A stretch of DNA of 50,884 nucleotides from Acidobacteriota bacterium (GTDB taxonomy: Bacteria > Acidobacteriota > Vicinamibacteria > Vicinamibacterales > UBA8438): the NCBI GenBank assembly GCA_009861545.1, contig VXME01000084.1:1-50884 (forward strand), in the 5' to 3' direction. Position numbers and translations under genes: made by a program. The notes beneath the pieces were generated by a model. It saw only the letters and a program-made list of their open reading frames with translations. It did no database searches and was not told the origin of the DNA. Shown one piece after another: positions 37,102 to 44,968 of this stretch (positions are counted from its first letter, which is position 1; each line of letters begins with the position of its first letter).

Positions 37102-39413
37102 GGCTCCGGAATCCTCCTCAGGCGGAATGGTACGCTATCGACGATGGCCGAGACCAGCGCCGAGAAGCGGTGGTCGGCGGCCGCGGCCCGGCGGCGGATC
37201 TCGCGCACCGCCGGCTGGTCGTACGATTCGAGACCGCGGCCGATGGCATAGGTCAGCAGCTTGGCGGCCAGCGTCTCGACGAACTCGTCCCGGCGGTCGA
37301 GCAGGACCCGCCGCAGGCCGGCGGGTCCGTCGACGAGCGTGCCGTCCGGCAGCGCTCCCGAGGCCTCGACGGGGACGCCCTCGTCCTCCGTCCGGTACGC
37401 GCCGACCGCGTCGAAGTTCTCCAGGGCGAATCCGAGCGGGTCGAGCTTCGCGTGGCAGGCGGCGCAGGCCGCGTTGGCGCGATGCCGCTCCAACGCCTCG
37501 CGCAGGCTGCCGGCCGAAGCCTCGGCGTCGGTTTCCAGGGCCGGCACGTCGGGCGGCGGCGGGGGCGGCGGCGCGCCGAGCAGGTTCTCCAGCACCCACT
37601 TGCCGCGCAGCACCGGAGACGTCCGCGTCGGGTACGAGGTGACCATCAGCACGCTGCCGTGCGTCAGGACGCCGCCCCGTGCCGTGTCCTCGAGCGGGAC
37701 GCGGCGAAAATAGCCGCCGTTGACGCCGTCGATGCCGTAGAAGCCGGCCAGCCGCTCGTTCAGGAACGTGTAGTCGGCGTCGATGAGCTCCAGAACGCTG
37801 CGGTCCTCGCGGATCAGGTGGTCGAGAAACAGTTCCGTCTCGCGCTCGAAGGCGTAGCGCAGCGAATCGTCGAACTCGGCGAACCGCACCGGGTCCGGCG
37901 TCCAGTCGGCCACGTTGCGCAGGTGCAGCCACTGGCCGCCGAAGTTCTCCACGAGCGCCCCGGCCTTCGGGTCGGCCAGCATCCGGGCGATCTGTCCGGC
38001 GAGCACCGGCGGGTCACCGAGTCGGCCGCGCTCGGCCAGCGCGAGCAGCTCCTCGTCGGGGATGCTGCTCCACAGGAAGAAGGACAGCCGCGACGCCAGG
38101 TCGATGTCCGAGAGGGGATGCGCCGAGCCCGGCGCGGCGTCCTCCGGCGGGCGCGGCGCCCGGAACAGGAAGCTGGGCGAGACCAGCACGCCGCTCAGCG
38201 CCATCTCGATGCCGTCCTCGAAACGTTCGCCGTCGGCGCGCCCCATGGCGAACAGGTCGAGCAGCGGGTCGATGTCCGCGGCCGTCGCCGGACGCCGCCA
38301 GGCGCGGCGGGCCAGACGCTGCAGGATGCGACGGGCGCACGGCTCCTCCGGCTCGTCCGCCGCCGGCCGGCAGACGAAGAGCTGCCGCTGGATGGCGGTC
38401 TCGCCCGGACCGGCCGCGTCGTAGGGGCCGCCGACGAGCACGTAGTCGACGGCATAGTCGTTCGTTTCGGCGCCGTCCTCGCTCCGCGCGTACTCGGTCA
38501 GGAACCCGGCTCCGATCTCGTGCTCCCCGGCCGGCAGCGGCAGCCGCAGCTCGAAGTTGCGGGTGAGCTGGTTCGCCTCCTCGGGATCGAAGTCCGCTTC
38601 GATCAGCCGGACCCGCCGGCCGTCGACGCGGACGTCCAGAAGGGGCGCCGGCATGCCGATGGTGCGCCGCCCGCCCACGCGCACGGTGAGCGTGTAGTCG
38701 GCGTCGAACGCGAAGTAGTGCCGGAACAGGATGCCGCCCCGCTCGTTGGGCGGCAACCCGTCGACGGCCTCGTCGGTGGTCCCGTCCGGCGGCTCGTAGC
38801 GCTCGACCACCGGCCGCGGGGCCAGGCTGCCCACCGCCAGCCGGCTCACGCGCCGCGCCGCCGCCACGTACTGCTCGACGTGCAGCGGCGAGACCGTCAG
38901 CACGTCGCCGATGTTGTCGAACCCGTAGCCGGAGTCGTCGGCCGGCAAGTCGCGGGCGTGGTCGAGGTCGAGCCCCAGCAGGTCGCGCACCGCGTTGCGG
39001 TACTCGGCGCGGTTCAACCGGTGGATGGCGGGCGCCCCGGGGTCGGGGTTCGCGGCCGCCTCGCGATCGAGCGCGGTCTCCAGCCACGATACCAGGCCGG
39101 CGGAGACAGCCTCGTCCGGGCGGGGGCGGCCCGCCGGGGGCATCTCGCCGGCCCGCAGCTTCTGGAACACCCTTTCGAGGACGGGCGCGTGCTCGGCAAT
39201 CCGCTCCGGATCCACCTCCTGCAGCGACAGGCCCGCTGTCAACGTCCGGTCGTTGTGGCACGCGATGCAGTGGCGGCGGACGGTGTCCCGCAGTAGATCG
39301 GGGCCGGACGCCGCGTCCTGGTTGCGCGCCTGCCCCGCCGCGATCGGCACGGCCGCGAAACAGAGGAACGCAGAGACCGTTGCTACGGCGAGCGATATTC
39401 GTCGTCCGTTCAC
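37098..39413 (-). CDS. DUF1592-family multidomain protein with cytochrome c motifs
   Basis: 771 aa, exported. After a signal peptide comes a cytochrome-like region with 'RRHCIACHN' (CxxCH), then DUF1587 ('IHRLNRAEYRNAVRDLLGLD'), DUF1595, DUF1592 ('SFFLWSSIPDEELLALAERG'), DUF1588 ('GGVLTHGSVLMVTSYPTRTSP') and DUF1585 at the C-terminus. A second CAACH motif lies in 'ACAACHAKLDPLGFALENF'. A heme-binding periplasmic role with its DUF1552 partner is likely but the reaction is unknown. I chose GTG 39413: TACACT stands 9 bases before it, and the longer frame runs antisense through the ankyrin gene. Confidence 0.9.
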   Translation of the reverse strand: MNGRRISLAVATVSAFLCFAAVPIAAGQARNQDAASGPDLLRDTVRRHCIACHNDRTLTAGLSLQEVDPERIAEHAPVLERVFQKLRAGEMPPAGRPRPDEAVSAGLVSWLETALDREAAANPDPGAPAIHRLNRAEYRNAVRDLLGLDLDHARDLPADDSGYGFDNIGDVLTVSPLHVEQYVAAARRVSRLAVGSLAPRPVVERYEPPDGTTDEAVDGLPPNERGGILFRHYFAFDADYTLTVRVGGRRTIGMPAPLLDVRVDGRRVRLIEADFDPEEANQLTRNFELRLPLPAGEHEIGAGFLTEYARSEDGAETNDYAVDYVLVGGPYDAAGPGETAIQRQLFVCRPAADEPEEPCARRILQRLARRAWRRPATAADIDPLLDLFAMGRADGERFEDGIEMALSGVLVSPSFLFRAPRPPEDAAPGSAHPLSDIDLASRLSFFLWSSIPDEELLALAERGRLGDPPVLAGQIARMLADPKAGALVENFGGQWLHLRNVADWTPDPVRFAEFDDSLRYAFERETELFLDHLIREDRSVLELIDADYTFLNERLAGFYGIDGVNGGYFRRVPLEDTARGGVLTHGSVLMVTSYPTRTSPVLRGKWVLENLLGAPPPPPPPDVPALETDAEASAGSLREALERHRANAACAACHAKLDPLGFALENFDAVGAYRTEDEGVPVEASGALPDGTLVDGPAGLRRVLLDRRDEFVETLAAKLLTYAIGRGLESYDQPAVREIRRRAAAADHRFSALVSAIVDSVPFRLRRIPEP

Positions 39414-39422
39414 TGGACTCGG

Positions 39423-39428
39423 AGTGTA
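39423..39428 (-). promoter_or_regulatory. Extended -10 of the DUF1592-DUF1552 operon
   Basis: TGCTACACT read leftward ends 9 bases before the GTG start. On the other strand TAGCAT at 39427-39432 lies 8 bases before the first ankyrin-gene ATG, so both genes may start near-leaderless transcripts from overlapping promoters. Confidence 0.45.
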
Positions 39429-39440
39429 GCATTCGATTCC

Positions 39441-39521
39441 ATGTGCAAGATGGGGTTGTCGGGGACCATGCGCAAGATGGGGTTGTCGGGGACCATGCGC
39501 AAGATGGGGTTGTCGAGGCTG
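39441..39521 (+). repeat. Three tandem 27-bp units at the ankyrin gene start
   Basis: Units at 39441, 39468 and 39495, each starting ATG(T/C)GCAAGATGGGGTTGTC. They stay in frame and encode 9-residue repeats (MRKMGLSGT type), so each copy supplies a possible start codon. Confidence 0.92.
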
Positions 39522-40823
39522 GTATTCGCGCTGGGGCTGGTCACGGCGCCGGGTGCGGTCACGCTGGCTTTCGCCCAGGAAGCTCGAGCCGGCTCCACCC
39601 CCGAGGCGACACTCTTCGCGGCGGTCCAGCGGCGGGACGCGCGAGCTGTCGCTGCGCTCGTCACCGACGGGGCCGACGTGAACGGGGCGCGCGCCGACGG
39701 CTCGACGCCGCTGGCCTGGGCCGCGCTGCGCGACGCCGCCGGCATCGTCGAGACGTTGCTGCAGGCCGGGGCCGACCCGAACGCCGTCGACGAGAACGGC
39801 GAGACGCCGCTGCTCTTTGCCAGCGGCAACGGGAACCTGCAGATTGCGCGGATGCTGTTGGATGCCGGCGCCGCCGTCGACGCGGCGCGCTGGAGCGGCG
39901 ACACGCCGCTGATGGCGGCCGTGCACGCCGGCAACGAGGCGCTCGTGCGGCTGCTGGTAGAGCGCGGCGCGGCCGTGAACGTCGCGGAGCGCCGCATGGG
40001 GCAGACACCGCTCATGTGGGCCGTTGCCGGCGGCCATACCGCCATCGCGCGCTTCCTGGTCGACGCCGGCGCCGACGTCGGCGCGGTTTCGACGAACGGC
40101 TTCCGCCCGATTCTGTTCGCGGCCGCTTCGGGCGACGCGGACAGCGCACGCGCTCTTGTCGCGGTCGGCGCCGACCCCCACGTTGTCGCCGCCGACGGCC
40201 GGGGTGCGTTCCTGATCGCCGCGGCGGAAGGCCGCGACGCGGTGACCCGGCTGATGCTCGACCACGGCGCCGACGTCAACGCCCGCGACCGCGAAGGCGG
40301 CACGGCGCTGCACGCGGTCGTCGCGCAGGGCAACGTCGAGATGGCGCGCGAGCTGGTAGCGCGGGGCGCGGACGTGCATGCCCGCAGCGGCGGCGGCCCC
40401 GGCGGCGGGGCTTGGCGCAGCACGGGCGGCTTCACGCCGTTTCTCAGGGCGGCGCAGGCGGGTGACGTCGACATGCTGGCCGCGCTGCTGGCGTTGGGGG
40501 CCGATTCGGAGGCGGTGACTAACGACGGCGCGGGCGCCGTGCTGCTCGCGTCTGGCAGCCGCAACCTGGACGCGGTCCGCTTCACGGTGGAGATCGGTCT
40601 CGACGTCAACATCCACCCGCCGGGACGCCGCAGCGCGTTTCATGTGGCCATCCGCGCCGGCGAGGACGAGATCGTCGAGTACCTGGCCGATAGCGGCGCC
40701 GACTTCGAGGCGTTGGACCAGTACGGCCGCACCCCGTTGGAAGAGGCCGAGTTCGAGGCGCCGACGCATACCATCGAGCTGATGCGACGGCTCACGGCGG
40801 AGCGGGCGGCAGGAGTACGCTAG
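39441..40823 (+). CDS. Exported ankyrin-repeat protein
   Basis: Up to 460 aa; 442 aa if the third repeated ATG (39495) is used, which leaves a normal signal peptide (RKMGLSRLVFALG...LAFAQE). The rest is about 11 ankyrin repeats with the usual 'G-TPL--A---G' and 'LL--GAD-N' pattern (for example 'NGETPLLFASGNGNLQIARM' and 'LLDAGAAVDAARWSGDTPLM'). It is a periplasmic protein-binding scaffold of unknown partner. One repeat is expanded by a Gly-rich loop (RSGGGPGGGAW). It is divergent from the DUF1592 gene with a 27-base gap. Confidence 0.88.
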   Translation: MCKMGLSGTMRKMGLSGTMRKMGLSRLVFALGLVTAPGAVTLAFAQEARAGSTPEATLFAAVQRRDARAVAALVTDGADVNGARADGSTPLAWAALRDAAGIVETLLQAGADPNAVDENGETPLLFASGNGNLQIARMLLDAGAAVDAARWSGDTPLMAAVHAGNEALVRLLVERGAAVNVAERRMGQTPLMWAVAGGHTAIARFLVDAGADVGAVSTNGFRPILFAAASGDADSARALVAVGADPHVVAADGRGAFLIAAAEGRDAVTRLMLDHGADVNARDREGGTALHAVVAQGNVEMARELVARGADVHARSGGGPGGGAWRSTGGFTPFLRAAQAGDVDMLAALLALGADSEAVTNDGAGAVLLASGSRNLDAVRFTVEIGLDVNIHPPGRRSAFHVAIRAGEDEIVEYLADSGADFEALDQYGRTPLEEAEFEAPTHTIELMRRLTAERAAGVR

Positions 40824-40850
40824 ACAGGCATAGCTTTACGGAGAGTGAAC

Positions 40851-41959
40851 TTGTACTCCTCGATACAAATCAACGGCTACCGCGGGCTCGATTCGTTCCG
40901 GATGGAGAAGCTCGGCCGCGTCAACCTGCTGGTGGGGATGAACAACTCGGGCAAGACTTCGATCCTGGAGTGCATCGAACTTCTCCGCTCGGCGGGTGAC
41001 CCGCATGTGCTGTCGGCCATTGCAGGCCGCCGAGGAGAGTGGGGACACGCGGATGATCCGGATGTGTGCGCGACTTTCGGACCTCGTCCGGACCCGCTCG
41101 ACGTGTCGCACCTTTTCGCGAACCACGAGTTGACCGGCAAGATACGTATATTGAGGCGGACCGTAGCGGAGACGTCGCAGCCGCCGGTTGGAACGACAGG
41201 GTAACGATACACGTCGAAGACCCGTCGGGTTCGGAGCCTGACGCGGAGGACGACATGACGGGCGATGACGACGAGCGACTTGCCCTTCACGTCAAGTGGA
41301 TGGACGCGCAGGACGATTTCAAGACTTTCGTCACGGATGAGGGACTCACGTGGGGACTTCGACGGCCGATGCGCCCGCGAAACGGCTCGAATCAGGCCGT
41401 TCAGTTCGTCCGGCCCAGCGGTCTGACGTCGGTGGATGTTGTTCGGACGTATAGCAAGTTCGTATTCACGAAAAAGGGTGAAGCAATCAAACAGGCGCTT
41501 CGTATCGTCGAGCCGGCAGTCGAGGACATTGCTCCGGTTGCAGATGACCGGAGGCCTTATCGCGACTCACCCGGTGGCGTCGTGCTCAAGCTTCGCGGAA
41601 TTGAGGGCCACGTCCCGATAGGGAGCATGGGCGACGGCATGTGGCGGATGCTCGGGTTGGCGCTCTCGATTTCGAACGCAAGCGGCGGAGTGCTGCTCGT
41701 CGACGAGATCGACACTGGTCTCCATTACACGGTGATGGAGGACATGTGGCGGATGGTCGGCGAACGGGCTGCTGCCCTGTCGGTTCAGGTGTTCGCCACG
41801 ACGCACAGCCGCGACTGCTACGAGAGCCTGGGGGCGGCCGTGGAATCCGACGTGGGCGACGTCACGATTCAGAGGATCGATCGGAGTCGTGGAAAAGCGG
41901 TCAGTTTCACGAACCGAGCCGTCGTGGCCGCCGGCGAGCGAAATGTCGAGGTCAGGTGA
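40851..41959 (+). pseudogene. AAA ATPase of the OLD/AAA_15 type, frameshifted
   Basis: About 370 aa in two frames. The first has 'IQINGYRGLDSFRMEKLGRV' and Walker A 'LLVGMNNSGKTSILE', and runs to a stop at 41202-41204. Homology-like text then continues in another frame ('EADRSGDVAAAGWNDRVTI'), with 'GSMGDGMWRMLGLALSI' and Walker B 'GGVLLVDEIDTGLHY' and a His-switch 'FATTHSRDCYESL'. The switch point is at 41150-41153, where one base appears missing (or two added). The start is TTG 40851 (GGAG 7 bases before) or GTG 40845. Base composition is less GC-rich than its neighbours. Programmed frameshift or sequencing error are alternatives. Confidence 0.8.
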
Positions 41960-42619
41960 GTGGCTTCCAGGAATCGCAGAGACTAACCCAGAAAGCTGCT
42001 GGTGGAGGGTGAGACAGACAAGCGTGTAATCCCGTATCTCATGGAAGCGAACGGCGTAATGTGGCCGGATCCGCCTGCCTCCCCCGTGTTCATCGAGCCG
42101 TACGGCAGCGTCGATGAGATTCTGAAGCCGGAAGTCATTTCGCTCGAGATAGGGGCATCTGGACTCGATGTCCTGGGCGTCGTGGTCGATGCGAACGGTG
42201 ACGCTGCGACACGGTGGGACCGTGTCAAGACGTGGTGTGGCAGTGAGTTTCCCGATCTGCCGGACCAGATTCCCGCCGCTGGTCTGGAGCTTGTCCACTC
42301 CGGCGGCCCGCGGTTCGGCGTCTGGATCATGCCCGACAACCGATTGACCGGGATGCTGGAGGATTTTCTGGTCGGATTGATTCCGGACGACTCTCGCCCC
42401 CTGTACGAACTCGCCACGAATTCTGTCGCCGAGGCGAAGCGCGACGGCGCGCCGTTCCGGGACGTCCACGTACGGAAGGCCGAGATTCACACGTGGCTCG
42501 CGTGGCAGGACCCGCCGGATCTGCGATTGCACGAAGCCGTCGAGCATGCCGTCCTGGATCCTGCCAGAGCCGAATCCCGGACGTTCGTGAACTGGTTCAG
42601 ACGCCTCTTTCGCGTGTAG
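41960..42619 (+). pseudogene. DUF3226 TOPRIM-like protein with an early stop codon
   Basis: GTG 41960 directly follows the ATPase stop. Codons read MASRNRRD, then TAA (41984-41986), then 'PRKLLVEGETDKRVIPYLME'. The rest is intact to 42619. The acidic pattern LVEGE and 'VVVDANGDAATRW' with later 'GVWIMPDNRLTGMLEDFL' marks DUF3226, a TOPRIM-type nuclease-like family. Without the stop the protein would be about 219 aa. Translation from GTG 42002 would lose the first beta strand and most of the region before the first catalytic Glu, so activity is doubtful. It pairs with the ATPase upstream. Confidence 0.78.
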
Positions 42620-42672
42620 ATGTCCCACGTCCTGCGTGCCGTCGAGGCGCGCGCACCGCATAGAATGGGCGT

Positions 42673-43095
42673 GTAACGCAGCTTGACGGTTTCATCGGTT
42701 CTCTCCGTCCCCTCCTGGACGCGCAGCGGGCGCACGCGGCGTGGATCTTCGGATCGCACGCCCGCGGAACGGCCTCGGCCGAGAGTGATATCGACGTCAT
42801 CGTCGTGGCGTCGACGGACCGCCCCTTCGTGGACCGGTTCCGGGACTACCTGCCTGCGATCGCGAACGCCGACGGCGGTGTCGACCTGCTCGTCTACACG
42901 CCCGAGGAGTTCGCGCGCATGCAGGCGGAGGAGCGCCCGTTTCTCGTCGACGCCCTCGCCGACGCGAGACAAATCCATGGGAGACGCCCGAGCGGCATGC
43001 TCGGTCCCGGGACTGAGGGCGTCTGCCCGCCACCTACCGATACGCCGCGGCCTGGATCTCGTACAGCTCCGCGTAGTGCCCTGCAGCCGCCATGA
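42673..43095 (+). pseudogene. MNT-type minimal nucleotidyltransferase without a clear start
   Basis: The frame encodes 'LDGFIGSLRPLLDAQRAHAA' and then the signature 'IFGSHARGTASAESDIDVIVV' of MNT nucleotidyltransferases (GS motif plus Asp pair). No usable start codon precedes it in frame: a TAGAAT box (42661-42666) is followed 6 bases later by GTA (42673), one base from GTG. The first in-frame GTG is 42805, behind the active site. The tail after about residue 107 is not family-like and overlaps the convergent ABC gene by 62 bases. MNT proteins often act as antitoxins with HEPN toxins, but no HEPN gene is adjacent. Confidence 0.65.
42982..43024. terminator. Nested inverted repeats between convergent genes
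   Basis: An outer 8-bp stem (AGACGCCC 42982-42989 / GGGCGTCT 43017-43024) encloses a hairpin (GAGC 42990-42993 / GCTC 42999-43002) and a palindrome GTCCCGGGAC (43004-43013). This gives a three-way-junction shape just before the 3' end of the leftward ABC gene (43034). It may serve as a bidirectional terminator. Confidence 0.45.
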
Positions 43096-44968
43096 GCTCC
43101 TCGTGGCTGCCCACCTCCACCACGCGAGCGCCGTCTAGGACGACGATGAGGTCGGCCATGCGTACCGTGGAGAAACGGTGCGAGACCAGTAGCGTGATGC
43201 AGCCGCCGGGGGTCGCGCTTCCGTCTGCGCCGGTCGCCCGATCGCCGTTGGTACCGGGCTCGCGTTGCCCGCCGGCCGCCCCGTTGCCAGCGGGTGTCGC
43301 GTCGCCGTTTTCGTCGCTCGCCGTGTCACGGTTCCCGTCGCCGCGCGCGGTGCCGGCGTACCGCTCGAACAGGGCGTGCTCCGTCTCCGCGTCGAGGGAG
43401 GCGGTCGGCTCGTCGAGCACCAGCAGCAGCGGTTCGTCGCGCATGAAGCCGCGGGCGAGCGCCAGCTTCTGCCACTGCCCGACGCTCACCTCCACGCCGT
43501 CCGGCCAGGTCGGGCCGAGCTGGGTGTCGAGGCCGTCGGCCAGCGTTTCGACCACGTCCTCGGCGCCGGCCCGGCCGATGGCGGCCCGCGCCGCGGGGCG
43601 GTCGTCGAGCCGCGGGACGTCGCCGACGCCGACGGTTCGTTGCGCGGGCAGCTCGAAGCGGAAGAAGTCCTGGAACGCGCCGGCGAGGCGCGAGCGCCAC
43701 GCGGCCGCCGGCATCCGCGCGAGATCCTCGCCGTCGACGAGGATGCGGCCCGCGGTCGGCTCGTACATCTTGCCGAGCAGCTTGACCAGCGTGGTCTTGC
43801 CCGCGCCGTTCTCGCCGACGAGCGCCACGACGGCGCTTGCGGGGAGCGTGAGGTCGACGTTCTCCAGCACCAGGCGGTCGGTGCCGGGATAGGCGAACGA
43901 CACCTTCTCCAGTGCGATGCCGCGCTCGATGCACGCCGGGGCCGGCCGGTCGGCGCGCTCGGCCTGCGCCGCCGCGTAGTCCTCCAGCCACGCCAGGCGT
44001 CGCGAGCCGTCGAGCCAGATCCCGCGCAGGAACCCGATCTCGCCTACCGTGGCGCTGACGTACCCGGCCAGACGCGAGCCGGCGGCGAGCAGCAGGAGGA
44101 CGTCCCCGGGCGAGGCCCGCAGTCCGGCGGCGACGAAGACGGCCGCGCCGACGTACCCGGCGCCGAACACGCTCCAGCCCAGGGTGTGCCAGCCGGCGCT
44201 CGCCCAGCGCGCCGCCGCGACCGGGCGGTACCAGCGCTCCCAGGCGGCCCGCCGATCGCCGACGAGGCGCCGGCCGATGCCGGCGATGCGGACGTCCTTG
44301 CCGGGCGCGGCGGTCGTGGCGGTGTCGAACAGGTGCCGCGCCAGACGCTGGGCCTGGGCGCCCGCCTGCTCCGCGGCGCGCTCGACCGCCGGCCGCCACG
44401 AGGCGGTCGCCACCGTCGGCAGCGCGCACAGGGCCAGCAGCGCCAGCGCGGGGTGGATCGACACCAGCAGGACCATGGTCACCGCCAGGCGCAGCACCCA
44501 GCCGCCGGTGCTAAACAGCGACATGTACATGTGGTCGAGCACGAACACCTGGTTGCGGAGGACCGCGAGCCGGTCGAGAAACGCCGGGCGTTCATGGTGC
44601 TCGACGGTGGCGACGCTCGCCTGCAGCCCGGCGACGTGCGATTCCAGCGCGATGGTGACCCGGTCGCGGAAGCGGCGCTGGATGCGGTCGCTGGCTACCC
44701 GCAGCACCCAGGTCAGGGTCGCGGAGACGGCGAGTCCGGTCGTGGCGACGGTGACGAGCGAGGAGTCGTCGCCGAGCAGCCCGTCGGCGAGCAGCTTCAG
44801 CCAGACCGCCATCAGCGCGTCGGGCAGGGCGGCCAGCAGGGCCAGTCCGAAGGCGACGGTCAGCAGCGCCGGCTCCGCGTCGAAGCCGCGCCGCAGCGCC
44901 CGCCACATCGCCGGCAGCGCCGCGGGCATGTCGTCGCCGCGGACGCGGGTGGGGTCAGTCGAGGACAT
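43034..44968 (-). CDS. ABC exporter half-transporter with an insertion in its ATPase domain
   Basis: 644 aa, six-helix membrane domain (about residues 30-330) plus ATPase. Walker A is 'VALVGENGAGKTTLVKLLG'. The signature loop is the variant VSVGQWQ in place of LSGGQ. Walker B is 'LLLVLDEPTASLDAE' and the H-loop 'LLVSHRFSTVR'. A Gly/Asp/Asn-rich insertion of about 46 residues (GDGNRDTASDENGDATPAG and onward) separates the D-loop from the H-loop. The substrate is unknown. It overlaps the upstream ABC gene by 14 bases, so the two probably form a heterodimer, with this half having the degenerate signature. Confidence 0.9.
   Translation of the reverse strand: MSSTDPTRVRGDDMPAALPAMWRALRRGFDAEPALLTVAFGLALLAALPDALMAVWLKLLADGLLGDDSSLVTVATTGLAVSATLTWVLRVASDRIQRRFRDRVTIALESHVAGLQASVATVEHHERPAFLDRLAVLRNQVFVLDHMYMSLFSTGGWVLRLAVTMVLLVSIHPALALLALCALPTVATASWRPAVERAAEQAGAQAQRLARHLFDTATTAAPGKDVRIAGIGRRLVGDRRAAWERWYRPVAAARWASAGWHTLGWSVFGAGYVGAAVFVAAGLRASPGDVLLLLAAGSRLAGYVSATVGEIGFLRGIWLDGSRRLAWLEDYAAAQAERADRPAPACIERGIALEKVSFAYPGTDRLVLENVDLTLPASAVVALVGENGAGKTTLVKLLGKMYEPTAGRILVDGEDLARMPAAAWRSRLAGAFQDFFRFELPAQRTVGVGDVPRLDDRPAARAAIGRAGAEDVVETLADGLDTQLGPTWPDGVEVSVGQWQKLALARGFMRDEPLLLVLDEPTASLDAETEHALFERYAGTARGDGNRDTASDENGDATPAGNGAAGGQREPGTNGDRATGADGSATPGGCITLLVSHRFSTVRMADLIVVLDGARVVEVGSHEELMAAAGHYAELYEIQAAAYR

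Noticed and set aside
39414-40769. Long upstream extension of the DUF1592 gene
   Set aside because: It runs antisense through the ankyrin gene; GTG 39413 has a signal peptide and a promoter hexamer.
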